A stretch of DNA of 64,000 nucleotides, taken from Pseudomonadota bacterium. Its GTDB lineage: Bacteria; Desulfobacterota; Desulfovibrionia; Desulfovibrionales; Desulfovibrionaceae. Below, piece by piece: positions 52,297 to 62,207 of the stretch. The first letter of the stretch is position 1. Every line of letters begins with the position of its first letter. The stretch lies in NCBI GenBank assembly GCA_023419375.1, contig JAEZYD010000025.1, positions 62,001-126,000 of the forward strand, in the 5' to 3' direction. A program made the position numbers and the translations under genes. A model generated the notes under the pieces. That model saw nothing but the letters and a program-made list of their open reading frames with translations, searched no databases and was not told the DNA's origin.

Positions 52297-54900
52297 ATGG
52301 ACATCAACAAATTTACGGATAAAGCCCGCGAGGCTGTGGGGCAGGCCCAGAGCATTGCCGCGGGCATGGGCCATCAGGAAACGGATGCCGAGCATCTGGC
52401 CCTGGCCCTTGTACAGCAGGAAAACGGCATCGTGCCGCGCATTCTGGAACAGATGGGCGTGCAGCCCAAGGCGCTCAGCGTCGCCATCGAGGGCGCGCTG
52501 CGCAAGCGGCCTTCTGTTTCCGGCGGCGGCATGGACCCCACCAAGATCATGATTACCCAGCGGCTGGCAAAAATTCTGGGCGATGCGCAGAACGAAGCCA
52601 ACCGCATGAAGGACGAATACGTAAGCGTTGACCACCTGTTTGCCGCGCTTACCGATGTTGCGCCCTCCTCGCCCCTTGGCGAAGTGTTCAAGGAATACAA
52701 GATCGCCCGCGCCCGTTTTGTGGCAGCCATGGAAGAGCTGCGCGGCGGCGCGCGCGTGACCAGCTCCACCCCTGAAGACACCTTTGAGGCGCTGACCAAG
52801 TACGCCCGCGATCTCGTGGAAGCAGCCCGTCAGGGCAAGATGGACCCGGTCATTGGCCGCGATTCCGAGATCCGCCGCGTTATCCGCATTCTCTCGCGCC
52901 GCACCAAGAACAACCCGGTGCTCATAGGCGAGGCGGGCGTTGGCAAAACCGCCATCGTGGAAGGTCTGGCCTTCCGCATCGTCAAGGGCGACGTGCCGGA
53001 AGGCCTCAAGGGCCGCAAGCTCTTTGCCCTTGATATGGGCGCGCTCATTGCCGGCGCCAAGTACCGCGGCGAATTCGAGGAACGCCTCAAGGCAGTGCTC
53101 AACGAGGTGGAAAAGAGCGAAGGGCAGATCATTCTGTTCATCGACGAACTGCACACCATTGTGGGCGCGGGCAAAACAGAAGGCGCAATGGACGCGGGCA
53201 ATCTGCTCAAGCCCATGCTGGCGCGCGGCGAGCTGCACTGCATCGGCGCAACCACTGTGGACGAGTACCGCAAGTATATTGAAAAAGACCCGGCTCTGGA
53301 ACGCCGCTTCCAGCCCGTCATGGTTGAAGAACCCACGGTGGAGGACGCCATCTCCATCCTGCGCGGGCTGAAAGAACGCTTCGAGGTGCACCACGGCGTG
53401 CGCATCAGCGACTCGGCCATTGTTGAAGCGGTGGTGCTTTCGCACCGCTACATCACCGACCGTCAGCTGCCGGACAAGGCCATTGACCTCATTGACGAGG
53501 CCGCAGCCATGATCCGCACAGAGATCGACTCGCTGCCCGCTGATCTGGACGAAGTGAACCGCAAGGTCATGCAGCTCGAAATCGAGCGCGAAGCCCTGCG
53601 CCGCGAAACAGACGCCGCCTCGCGCGAGCGCCTTGAAAAGCTTGAGAACGAACTGGCCGATCTGCGCGCCCAGCAGGCCAACATGCGCAAACAGTGGGAG
53701 ACTGAAAAAGGCTCCATCGACCACGTGCGTGAAATCAAGGAGCAGATCGAGCAGACCAAGCTTGCCATTGAGCAGGCCGAGCGCGCCTACGACCTCAACA
53801 AGGCTGCCGAGCTCAAGTACTCCAAGCTGCTTGAGCTGGAAAAGAAGCTGGCCGCAGCGTCCGGCGCAGGAGCCGAGAGCGAAGGCCCCCGCCTGCTCAA
53901 GGAAGAAGTGCGCCCCGACGACGTGGCCGAGATTGTGGGCAAGTGGACGGGCATTCCGGTAACGCGCCTGCTTGAATCCGAACGCGAAAAGCTGCTGCGC
54001 CTGGGCGACCAGCTGCACGAGCGCGTGGTGGGTCAGGACGAGGCCGTGACAGCCGTGGCCGATGCCGTGCTGCGCGCCCGCGCGGGGCTTTCCGACCCGG
54101 CGCGGCCCACAGGCTCGTTCATCTTCCTTGGCCCCACGGGCGTGGGCAAGACCGAGCTTTCCAAGGCTTTGGCCGAGGCGCTCTTTGATACGGAAGACAA
54201 CATGGTGCGGCTCGACATGAGCGAATACATGGAGAAGCACTCCGTATCGCGGCTCATCGGCGCGCCTCCAGGATACGTGGGCTATGACGAAGGCGGTCAG
54301 CTTACCGAGGCCGTGCGCCGCAAGCCCTACTCCGTCATCCTGTTTGACGAGATTGAAAAGGCGCATCCCGATGTGTTCAACACCCTGTTGCAACTGCTGG
54401 ACGATGGACGCCTTACGGACAGTCAGGGACGCACGGTGGACTTTCGCAACTGCATAGTCATCATGACCTCCAACATCGGCTCCATGCACCTGCTGGACGG
54501 CATCTCTGCCGACGGCTCGCTGAAGGAAGGCGCGAGGGAAAGGGTCATGGAGGATCTGCGGGCGCACTTCCGCCCCGAGTTCCTCAACCGTGTGGACGAA
54601 ACCGTGGTCTTTCTGCCCCTGCGGCGCGACCAGATTGCACGCATTGTGGATCTTCAGGTCAACCGGCTGCGCAAGCGGCTTGAAGACCGCAAGATCAGGC
54701 TTGAACTTACTGATGCGGCCCGCAAGTTTATTGGCGATGCTGGTTACGACCCTGTGTACGGCGCGCGGCCCCTCAAGCGCTACGTGCAGCAGGCTGTGGA
54801 AACCCCGCTTGCCAAGGAACTGGTGGGCGGCAAAATCCGCGACGGCCAGTGCGTCACTGTGGACGCCACGGACGACAAGCTGACCTTCCGGGCCGAGTAA
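52297..54900 (+). CDS. clpB: Disaggregase ClpB
   Basis: 867 residues from ATG 52297 after GGAGGA. Clp N-domain (1-145), AAA1 Walker A GEAGVGKT (211-218), the M-domain coiled coil (about 400-525), and AAA2 GPTGVGKT (612-619). With DnaK and CbpA it solubilises aggregates. No heat-shock CIRCE element was seen upstream of cbpA. A strong terminator follows. Confidence 0.98.
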   Translation: MDINKFTDKAREAVGQAQSIAAGMGHQETDAEHLALALVQQENGIVPRILEQMGVQPKALSVAIEGALRKRPSVSGGGMDPTKIMITQRLAKILGDAQNEANRMKDEYVSVDHLFAALTDVAPSSPLGEVFKEYKIARARFVAAMEELRGGARVTSSTPEDTFEALTKYARDLVEAARQGKMDPVIGRDSEIRRVIRILSRRTKNNPVLIGEAGVGKTAIVEGLAFRIVKGDVPEGLKGRKLFALDMGALIAGAKYRGEFEERLKAVLNEVEKSEGQIILFIDELHTIVGAGKTEGAMDAGNLLKPMLARGELHCIGATTVDEYRKYIEKDPALERRFQPVMVEEPTVEDAISILRGLKERFEVHHGVRISDSAIVEAVVLSHRYITDRQLPDKAIDLIDEAAAMIRTEIDSLPADLDEVNRKVMQLEIEREALRRETDAASRERLEKLENELADLRAQQANMRKQWETEKGSIDHVREIKEQIEQTKLAIEQAERAYDLNKAAELKYSKLLELEKKLAAASGAGAESEGPRLLKEEVRPDDVAEIVGKWTGIPVTRLLESEREKLLRLGDQLHERVVGQDEAVTAVADAVLRARAGLSDPARPTGSFIFLGPTGVGKTELSKALAEALFDTEDNMVRLDMSEYMEKHSVSRLIGAPPGYVGYDEGGQLTEAVRRKPYSVILFDEIEKAHPDVFNTLLQLLDDGRLTDSQGRTVDFRNCIVIMTSNIGSMHLLDGISADGSLKEGARERVMEDLRAHFRPEFLNRVDETVVFLPLRRDQIARIVDLQVNRLRKRLEDRKIRLELTDAARKFIGDAGYDPVYGARPLKRYVQQAVETPLAKELVGGKIRDGQCVTVDATDDKLTFRAE

Positions 54901-54934
54901 GCGCGCACGGATAACAGTTTAGCAGCCTAAAATC

Positions 54935-54970
54935 ATGAGGCCCACACGAACCATTTCGTGTGGGCCTCAT
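54935..54970. terminator. Terminator after clpB
   Basis: ATGAGGCCCACACGAA (54935-54950) pairs perfectly with TTCGTGTGGGCCTCAT (54955-54970), a 16-bp stem with a 4-base loop. It lies between convergent genes. Confidence 0.88.
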
Positions 54971-55076
54971 TTATTGGGGGGTAGGGATGCGGGACAGGTT
55001 GCGCGGGATATCTGGCGGAATATCCCGCTGAATGTCAGCTCACTGCGTCAGGCGGCAAAACCGCTGGCGCTTCGGG

Positions 55077-56144
55077 CTACTGAATTTCTTCGGGCTTGAC
55101 CACAAGCCAGTTCTTGTCGGCGGTGACGGGCTGGCCCAGTTCCTTCTGGCGGGCAGCGGCCTTGGTCCACATGCCTTCCATCTTTTTCATGGCGCTGTCT
55201 TTGCGGTTGATCCACACGCGCGCGCCGCCCTTTTCCACGTCCACGCCGTTCAGCAGCATGTAACCGTCAGAAATGGGCGTGTCGCCGCCCACGATGATGG
55301 GCTTTTTCCACTGGTCGATGTAGCCGAGGATGGTGCCCATCTTGCCTTCATACCAGGTCATGGGATTCATGAGGTAGGTGGTGAGCAGCATGTCGAGGTT
55401 CTTTTTCTGGTCGTACTGGCCCTTTTCGATCTGGAGGCGCGAGGTGGTCAGAGCGCCGCTGGCGGGATCCTTGAGCAGCATGGTCACGCCAATGACGTTT
55501 TCAGGCTTGACGTTGTAACCATACTTGGGATCGCTGGCCACCATGCGCACCAGTTCTTCACTGGCGGCTGTCATAACATACACGTTGATGCCGTTTTCCA
55601 TCAGCTTGGCGTACAGTTCCTGCATGCCGGTGAAGGGCTTGGGCGGATTGATGCTGGCTTCTTTCACGGTGTCGCCGCTGTAATACTTGGCCTTGAGGGG
55701 CTTTTTGTATTCCATGAGGCCGTCCACATGGCCCTTGAGTTCCTTAAGCGTGAAGCCCGCAAAAACCTGCGCAACCCAGGGGTAGCAGATGAGGTCTTCC
55801 GTTTCGCACAGGCGGTAGTAGTAGCTGACCAGACCTTCCTTGAAGTCCTTGGTATCCTTGAAGGGAATGAGGCGCAGTTCCTGTGGCAGCTTTTCGCGGG
55901 AGAGCGCGCCCTTCATTTCCATGTAGGCCAGCAGGGATTCTTCCAGATCATAGCGGTAGCTCGTGTTGTCCATGTCAAAAACGGCAAAGTTGCCCTGATT
56001 GGCATTTTTTTCAATCACCTTGTCGAGCTGTTCTTTCACAGGGGCGGGCCAGTGCTTCAGCTCTGTAGCGGCGTTGGCCGACTGGCTGAGCGTGAATGCA
56101 AAGACAAAGCAACTGACAAACAATGCAAGGCAAATTTTTTTCAT
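55077..56144 (-). CDS. Periplasmic HAD phosphatase, phosphorylcholine phosphatase-like
   Basis: 355 residues; start at 56144 after GGAG. A signal peptide (1-25, MKKICLALFVSCFVFAF..., ANA-A) exports it. HAD motif I is FDMDNTSY (Asp57, Asp59), motif II VMTAAS, and motif IV region IIVGGDTPISDG. This DMDNT form and length resemble Pseudomonas PchP, which frees choline from phosphocholine. In a choline-using Desulfovibrio it could feed choline to trimethylamine lyase. The substrate is inferred. Confidence 0.8.
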   Translation of the reverse strand: MKKICLALFVSCFVFAFTLSQSANAATELKHWPAPVKEQLDKVIEKNANQGNFAVFDMDNTSYRYDLEESLLAYMEMKGALSREKLPQELRLIPFKDTKDFKEGLVSYYYRLCETEDLICYPWVAQVFAGFTLKELKGHVDGLMEYKKPLKAKYYSGDTVKEASINPPKPFTGMQELYAKLMENGINVYVMTAASEELVRMVASDPKYGYNVKPENVIGVTMLLKDPASGALTTSRLQIEKGQYDQKKNLDMLLTTYLMNPMTWYEGKMGTILGYIDQWKKPIIVGGDTPISDGYMLLNGVDVEKGGARVWINRKDSAMKKMEGMWTKAAARQKELGQPVTADKNWLVVKPEEIQ

Positions 56145-56494
56145 CACACGACTCCAGACGTTAAACGTAAACAATCCCCAAAAAATACATATCGGCCCAC
56201 AAACCCTTTCAGATGTATTTTCAGCACCTGCCAGATGCTCAAATGGCTATTTCAGTCCAGCGTAACCTTCCAGTGCAGGGGAAAGTCAACGGGGGTTTTC
56301 ATATCTTGTTAAGCTGTAAAGGAACGCCCCCTCGCAAACCGCAAAACGGCAAAAATGCACCGCAGCCGTGGATAAATTGAGATAGAATTTTTCAGCGCGG
56401 CCCCTGAAAATACGCAGAGAGGGGATTCCCGTACAGGAATCCCCTCTCTATTGCTGACAAATTCAGCTTGGGCGGCTTGCGCCGCAGGATGGTT
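56145..56494. other. Intergenic region between gldA-like gene and HAD phosphatase
   Basis: 350 bases with no credible gene. It holds the terminator at 56416-56449 and, on the minus strand, the promoter of the phosphatase, which was not resolved. The part 56150-56250 is AT-rich. Confidence 0.6.
56416..56449 (-). terminator. Terminator of the gldA-like gene
   Basis: AGAGAGGGGATTCC (56416-56429) pairs with GGAATCCCCTCTCT (56436-56449), a perfect 14-bp stem and 6-base loop. On the minus strand a TATTTT follows. Confidence 0.8.
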
Positions 56495-57619
56495 TTAGCT
56501 TCTGAATGCGTTGCCCAGAGCGTCTGCCGCCATAATGGCCGCAGCTACGCTCTCTTCCGTAATGGGAAAGGGCATGGCGTGGATGGATTCCTCGGGCAGG
56601 CAGGCCTTGCGGGCCACCTTGCGCAGAGCTTCGGGGCTGATGTCCGTAATGCCGATGTCGCTCAGGCACACGGGCAGGCCCACCGAGGTGCAGAAGCCCA
56701 GCACTTCGTCCAGTTCTTCCGTGGGGGAGTTTTCCAGCACCAGTTGCACCAGCGTGCCAAAGGCGACCTTTTCGCCGTGCAGGTAGGTGTGGGTTTCTTC
56801 CAGCGCGGTCAGGCCATCGTGCACGGCATGGGCTGCCGCAAGGCCGCCGCTCTCAAAGCCCAGACCGGAAAGCAGGGAGTTGGCTTCAATGATGTTTTCC
56901 AGCGCAGGCGTCGCCATCTTGGCCTGACAGGCCAGCACGGCCTTGTAGCCGTCATCCAGCAGGGTGCGGTAGCAGGTGGCGGCAAGTGCTTGCGCTGCAA
57001 GGGTGCCTCTGGCCGGTGGGCAGTCGCCCGTGCGCGCGCCGCAGGGCAGCCCCGCATTGACGGGAGCGCACGAGCGCACGTTGGCCCGCGCCTCAAAATA
57101 TGTGGAAAGGGCATCGCCCATGCCCGACACCAGATAACGCACCGGCGAAGCGGCAATGATGGAAACGTCCATCAGCACCACATCGGGATTGCGGGGAAAA
57201 TAGGCGTAATCTTCCATTTCGCCGTCTGGCGTGTAGATCACCGCGGAGTGGCTTGTGGGCGCGTCCGTAGCCGCTGTGGTGGGCACCACAATGACCCCCT
57301 GCCCCGCCGCAACGCAACGCGCAGTGTCCAGCGCCTTGCCGCCGCCAAGCCCCACGGTGCAGTGGCAGGAATGCTGACGCGCCAGCTCGCCAAGGCGGGC
57401 TATTTCAACGCGCGAGCATTCGCCCTGGAATTCCGTTTCCACAAAGGTCACGCCAAATTTGGCCGCTGTGGCGTCCAGCGTCTGGCGCACCCTGTTCACG
57501 CTGCTTTCCGTGGCTACCAGCAGGGCTTTTGTGCCGTACTGCCGCACAAAATACCCAAGGTTGAGCAGTTCGTTCTCGCCCTGCACATACTTGGACGGAC
57601 AGATAAACGCTCTTCTCAT
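56495..57619 (-). CDS. gldA: Glycerol dehydrogenase-like iron-type alcohol dehydrogenase
   Basis: 374 residues from ATG 57619 after GGAG. NAD-binding GGGKALDTAR, the metal-site motif region SGMGDALSTYFEA with Asp, AHAVHDGLT and HGEKVAFG with the two His ligands, as in GldA. It probably oxidises glycerol or a related diol with NAD. An extra Cys-rich insertion (RSCAPVNAGLPCGARTGDCPPARG, in outline, residues ~205-228) is unusual. Zinc is the usual metal. Confidence 0.88.
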   Translation of the reverse strand: MRRAFICPSKYVQGENELLNLGYFVRQYGTKALLVATESSVNRVRQTLDATAAKFGVTFVETEFQGECSRVEIARLGELARQHSCHCTVGLGGGKALDTARCVAAGQGVIVVPTTAATDAPTSHSAVIYTPDGEMEDYAYFPRNPDVVLMDVSIIAASPVRYLVSGMGDALSTYFEARANVRSCAPVNAGLPCGARTGDCPPARGTLAAQALAATCYRTLLDDGYKAVLACQAKMATPALENIIEANSLLSGLGFESGGLAAAHAVHDGLTALEETHTYLHGEKVAFGTLVQLVLENSPTEELDEVLGFCTSVGLPVCLSDIGITDISPEALRKVARKACLPEESIHAMPFPITEESVAAAIMAADALGNAFRS

Positions 57620-57676
57620 GGCATGCTCCGCTTCCGGCAATCGCGCCGGCATTGCAGGTTTGAATCCTGACCGGGC

Positions 57677-59071
57677 CTACGCGTCTTCCTTCACGCCCAG
57701 CAGGGCGCGGGCATAATCCTCGCCGCTGAAGGGACGCAGGTCTTCCATTTTTTCGCCAAGGCCCACATAGGTGATGGGCAGGTGGTGCTGCATGGCAACG
57801 GCTATGGCTACGCCGCCCTTGGCCGTGCCGTCGAGTTTGGTGATGATGAGTTCATCAATGCCCGCAGCTTCCTTGAACAGTTTGGTTTGCGAAAGGGCGT
57901 TCTGCCCGGTGGTGGCGTCAATCACCAAGATGGTGCGGTGCGGCGCGCCCGCATGCTTTTTGCCAAGCACCTGGCGGATCTTGCTCAGTTCTTCCATCAG
58001 GTTGACCTTGGTCTGCAAGCGGCCAGCGGTATCCACATAGAGCACGTCCACGCCTTCCTGAAGCGCGCGGTCCATGGCCTCGTAAGCCACAGCGGCAGGG
58101 TCGGAACCAGCGGTGCGCGCATGGAACAGCGCCCCTACGCGCCCGGCCCAAACCTGCAACTGCTCGATGGCGGCAGCGCGGAAGGTGTCGGCGGCGGCAA
58201 TCATGACCTTTTTGCCCTGCATACGGTCGCGGTGGGCCAGCTTGGCAATGGTGGTGGTTTTGCCCACGCCGTTGACGCCGATCATCAGCACAACTTCGGG
58301 CTGGTTAACGGCTGCAATGCGGCGCGGCGCGCGAAAGATCTCTTCAACCTCGGCCATGAGCAGTTGGCGCACATTGGCGGATTCCGTAACCTTTTCCTTG
58401 CGGGCGCGCTCTTTCAGGCGTTCCACCAGTTCAATGGAAGGCTCGTAGCCAAGGTCGGCCATGATAAAAAGTTCTTCCAGCTCTTCCCAGAAGGCGTCGT
58501 CCAGTTCGCCATGCCCGGCAAACAACGCGTCCAACCCCTTGGAAAACTGCTCGCGGGTGCGCGAAAGGCCCTGACTGATCTTGAGAAACAAACGGTTGCG
58601 CTCGTCCTCTTCGTCTTCCATATCAAGGGCAAGAGCCAGACGGTACTGCAATTCAGAACGGAATTCCTCCACCTGCCGATAATCCATGCGGGCGAGCCAT
58701 TCCTGAAAATCACGCACAAAGTTCTGCGCTTCGGCCTCCGGGGCATCAAGGGCGCGCAATAAAAAGAACAGACGCTGCCACAACAGGTCGCCCGCCTCAT
58801 CCACGCCCTCAAGCACAATGCCGAGCCATACGGAAAGCCTAGGCTCGGCCTCGCGCAGCCGCAGGGTAAGGGCCTCATCAGCGGCGGATGCCGCAAAGGG
58901 CTGGGCAGCGGCTTCCACCGCTGGTTTCGCAGCAGGTTCTGCAAGGGATTCAGGTGCGGCAGCACCGGCTGCGCCAGCTTCTGCGTCAATTGTTGCGGGC
59001 GCTTCCTGCGCCGCATTGGCCGCATCTTCCGCACCGCCGAACATCTTTTTTATGGCAGAGAAAAAACCCAT
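57677..59071 (-). CDS. ftsY: Signal recognition particle receptor FtsY
   Basis: 464 residues after GGAGAT. A long acidic Ala/Glu-rich N-terminal A domain (1 to ~180) leads to the NG domain: GVNGVGKT P-loop (265-272), DTFRAAAIEQL, DTAGRLQ and TKLDGTAKGG. It docks ribosome-SRP complexes at SecYEG. It follows a membrane-protein gene by 9 bases, in a likely operon with murJ. Confidence 0.97.
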   Translation of the reverse strand: MGFFSAIKKMFGGAEDAANAAQEAPATIDAEAGAAGAAAPESLAEPAAKPAVEAAAQPFAASAADEALTLRLREAEPRLSVWLGIVLEGVDEAGDLLWQRLFFLLRALDAPEAEAQNFVRDFQEWLARMDYRQVEEFRSELQYRLALALDMEDEEDERNRLFLKISQGLSRTREQFSKGLDALFAGHGELDDAFWEELEELFIMADLGYEPSIELVERLKERARKEKVTESANVRQLLMAEVEEIFRAPRRIAAVNQPEVVLMIGVNGVGKTTTIAKLAHRDRMQGKKVMIAAADTFRAAAIEQLQVWAGRVGALFHARTAGSDPAAVAYEAMDRALQEGVDVLYVDTAGRLQTKVNLMEELSKIRQVLGKKHAGAPHRTILVIDATTGQNALSQTKLFKEAAGIDELIITKLDGTAKGGVAIAVAMQHHLPITYVGLGEKMEDLRPFSGEDYARALLGVKEDA

Positions 59072-59080
59072 ATGATCTCC

Positions 59081-60283
59081 TTATCTTCCGCCCTCTTGCA
59101 CCGAGGGCTTGCTTTCCTTGCGGGCCGCTTGTGCTTCCAAAGCACCCAGAACTTCGCGCAGCGCCAGCACGCATTCTTCCACGGCCTGAGCCGCAGAAGC
59201 GGCGTCAGAGTCATTCACGGCCCACTGCATTGCATGCGCGGCAGAGGCCAGCCGCTCCGCGCCTACGCAGGGCGCTGCTTTTTCAAGAATCCGCCCCAGG
59301 CGGCACAGGTTGTCCGCGTCATCCAGAGCGTAGAGGCGCAGCAGCAAATCAGGGGCCGGGGCAAACGTTCTGCCGAACATACCCGCTGTAACGCGCCAGG
59401 CCTCGGGGCGACGCAGCAAAAAGGCCCGCCCAAGCTCGGCGCTCACAACAGCCCCAGCTGCGATATCTTCGCGCAGTGGCGCGGTGCTCCCGCCCTGCGC
59501 TTCGGCGGTTGGCTGCGATGAAGCCTCATGACTGCGCGCGGCGCTGTTTCCAGCCGAACCAGATTCAAAAATATCTGCAAGGCCGGGTCCCGATGCTGCC
59601 GCATGGGCCGAATCAGCAGCAGGTTCAGCGCCGGACGCCGCAGTGCCGCGCGGCGCGGTACGCTCCAGCAGCAAGGCTTTCAGCCGCGCCAGATCGCCCC
59701 AGTGCCAGAGCAGGGCCAGCAATACCAGGGTTGAAAACAGGGCGGAAAGGCAAAAACGCGCCACTTCCCGCCGGGCCTTCTGGGCCAGATCCTCGTCAGT
59801 AATGCGGGGCGAAAGGTACACTTCCACCGAACCCACGGGGCGGCCTTCCATCTTGAGCGGATTCATGCCCTGCACGCTGTTTTCCGCAATTTCATCGTCC
59901 CAGGGGATGGGTTCCCACTGGTAGTTGCGCCGCTGCCCTTCCAGCATGCCACGCGGCGTCTGCACCTTGATGGCATAGATGGATTCATCGGTCATGGCCG
60001 CCATAACAATGGTGCGCGCGGCCAGTTCGTCCAGCTCCCAGGCGGGCAGGGAAAGCAGGGCCGCCAGTTGCGCTGCGGTACGCCCGGCCTCGCTGCCGAG
60101 GCGGTTTTCCGCCTCCTGCCTGTCCTCGTTGACGTTCCAGACGCCAAGCAGCAGGAACAGCAGCAATGCCGCCACCCATGTTGCCAGGGCAAGCCTGCGG
60201 CGCAGAACGTGTGAGATATTGGGCATATGATTTGCCGCGAGAACCACGCTCCCGCGCTCCTTACTGTTGGTGTGGTCTGCCAT
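59081..60283 (-). CDS. Two-helix membrane protein with periplasmic domain, unknown function
   Basis: 400 residues if started at 60283 (MADHTNSKERGS); 60226 is also possible, and neither has a good ribosome site. Helix 1 (about 33-53) and helix 2 (about 178-196) enclose a ~125-residue sensor-like domain (YAIKVQTPRGMLEGQ, VEVYLSPRITDEDL), as in CHASE-like modules. The cytoplasmic tail is Ala/Ser-rich, then helical (last ~120 residues), with no kinase or cyclase motif. It overlaps murJ by 23 bases and precedes ftsY, so it may serve cell-envelope sensing. Function unknown. Confidence 0.65.
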   Translation of the reverse strand: MADHTNSKERGSVVLAANHMPNISHVLRRRLALATWVAALLLFLLLGVWNVNEDRQEAENRLGSEAGRTAAQLAALLSLPAWELDELAARTIVMAAMTDESIYAIKVQTPRGMLEGQRRNYQWEPIPWDDEIAENSVQGMNPLKMEGRPVGSVEVYLSPRITDEDLAQKARREVARFCLSALFSTLVLLALLWHWGDLARLKALLLERTAPRGTAASGAEPAADSAHAAASGPGLADIFESGSAGNSAARSHEASSQPTAEAQGGSTAPLREDIAAGAVVSAELGRAFLLRRPEAWRVTAGMFGRTFAPAPDLLLRLYALDDADNLCRLGRILEKAAPCVGAERLASAAHAMQWAVNDSDAASAAQAVEECVLALREVLGALEAQAARKESKPSVQEGGR

Positions 60284-62024
60284 GCAGACGGTGCGCCAGT
60301 GCGCGGGCAGCCGCAAGGGCATCAGCATCGTGCAGAACAAACAGACAAACAGCCCAGGCCGTTGCGCCGCCAATGATGGCAAGGGCAAGCCCCAGCCAGA
60401 TGCCGCGCCCGTGCAGCAGTTCCAGCAATTGCCACGCGGCAAGGGCCGTGGCTGCAGCTGCGGCGCATTGACGCAGTACCGCACCCGCTGAAGGCAGACA
60501 TACGCTGGCGGATGCCATGCCCGAGGAACTTTTTTTCAGCGCCCTGTCCAGAATGCACAACAAAAAGCCGCATTGCAGCCACAGGCCAAGGCTTACGGCC
60601 AGTGCCGGAGCCATGACGCCAAGGCTGCCCGAAAGACTATGGACCAGTGCGGCCCCGACCGCAAGCGTAGCAACCACGGCCCATACAGCGCTGACCGCTG
60701 TGCGCCGTACCTCGCCAAGCGCATTGCAGGCCGCCAGCAGGGAGCGGTTGATGGCAAAGGCGGGCAGGCCCGGCAAATAAGCCCACAGGGCAAGGCCTGT
60801 TTCGTAAGCGGCGTTGTCGCCAAAAGCTCCATGCCGCAGCAGGCCTTCCACCAGACGCGGCCCCACGGCCCACAATCCTGTGGCGGCTGGCAGGCTCAGC
60901 AGCAGCGTCAAACGCAGGGCCGTGCGCAGCTGATCCGAAAAAAGCGAAAATTCTCTGGCTGCCGCAAGGCGGCTCAACGTGGGCAGACTTGCCATGCCCA
61001 GACACACGCCCACCAGCCCAAGGGGCAGTTCAAGCAGCCGTTCGGCATAGTAGAGGGCAGCCACCTGCCCTCGGCCCAGACTGGATGCCAGAGACATGGC
61101 AGCCAGCATGGCAAGCTGCGGGGCGGAGGCCCCAAGCAGGCCTGCGGGCAGACGGCCAAGGCAGTTCCAGGCGAGGGATGCCGCGCGCCTGCGCAGCGTG
61201 AATGCATCCCTGCTCTCGCTACCCTGCGCGGTATCAGGCCCTTCGTCAGGCCCGGCTTTACGCAAAGGCAGCAAACGCCGCACGGCCAGCCACTGCGCCA
61301 GCCATTGCGCCATACCGCCGCAAAGCATGCCCACAGCCAGAGCCGGAGCCGCAGGCAGCAGGCCCAGGGCAGCCGCCCCTGCAAAACACAGAATGACAAT
61401 ATTGAACAGGGCAGGAGAAACAGCGGGCAGCCAGAACACGCCAAGGCTGTGCAAAAGGGCCATGCCAAGAGCCGCCATACCCGCCGCCAGCGTATAGGGC
61501 AGGCAGATGCGCAGCAGATATATGGCCTCCTGCCGTTCCGGTCCATAAAAACCGGGAGCCAGAATATCAGTGAGCCAGGGGGTGGCCACCAGCCCAAGCA
61601 TGGTGAGCAGGGTCAGCACAAGGCCAAGCCTCACAGCCAGAGCGCGGGCCAACAGGCGCATGCTGCGGCTGCGCTCCGCCATCACGGTACGGTCGGGCGA
61701 TGCGCCCATGCGCTCCAGATGCACAAGGCTTGCCGTCAGCGTCATGGAAAGCGATCCTTCGCCCAGCATGCGGCGCAGCACATGGGGCAGCCGCATGGCA
61801 GCCACCAGCGCATCGGCGGCAGCGCCGCCACCCACAAGCCAGGCCATGCTCATGTCGCGCAAAAGGCCAAGCACACGTGAAACAAGGGCAAAGCCGCCCA
61901 AAAGAGCCGCCGTGCGCGCAATGCCGCCAGAATGCCCGGTGGCGTGCTCGGCAGGGCCGGAAGCGCAAGATGAAGGGGATTCCCCTCCCTTGCCATGCGC
62001 GCAGCCGCTTTCAGAAGCGATCAT
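60261..62024 (-). CDS. murJ: Lipid II flippase MurJ
   Basis: 587 residues after GAGGA, about 14 membrane helices. MATE-like fold with ALLGGFALVSRVLGLLRDMSMAWLVGGG (outline) near residue 40 and the conserved RMPHVLRRMLGEGSLS-like loop (here RLPHVLRRMLGEGSLS). It moves lipid II across the inner membrane. The N-terminal ~35 residues are polar and atypical. It overlaps the downstream membrane-protein gene. Confidence 0.95.
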   Translation of the reverse strand: MIASESGCAHGKGGESPSSCASGPAEHATGHSGGIARTAALLGGFALVSRVLGLLRDMSMAWLVGGGAAADALVAAMRLPHVLRRMLGEGSLSMTLTASLVHLERMGASPDRTVMAERSRSMRLLARALAVRLGLVLTLLTMLGLVATPWLTDILAPGFYGPERQEAIYLLRICLPYTLAAGMAALGMALLHSLGVFWLPAVSPALFNIVILCFAGAAALGLLPAAPALAVGMLCGGMAQWLAQWLAVRRLLPLRKAGPDEGPDTAQGSESRDAFTLRRRAASLAWNCLGRLPAGLLGASAPQLAMLAAMSLASSLGRGQVAALYYAERLLELPLGLVGVCLGMASLPTLSRLAAAREFSLFSDQLRTALRLTLLLSLPAATGLWAVGPRLVEGLLRHGAFGDNAAYETGLALWAYLPGLPAFAINRSLLAACNALGEVRRTAVSAVWAVVATLAVGAALVHSLSGSLGVMAPALAVSLGLWLQCGFLLCILDRALKKSSSGMASASVCLPSAGAVLRQCAAAAATALAAWQLLELLHGRGIWLGLALAIIGGATAWAVCLFVLHDADALAAARALAHRLHGRPHQQ

Positions 62025-62207
62025 TATTCCTCGTTTCAGCCATGCAAAAAAAAATCAGGGCAGCGCGCCACTGGGCAATTCTGGGGGGCGCTGGTCAAAA
62101 CACGTGAAAACATGCTGCCTGCACGCTGTTTGCAACAAAGATATTCCGCTTCCGGCGGCACTGGGCTTTTAACAGCCCTGGCGCCGCCGGGAACAAACGG
62201 ATCGCAA

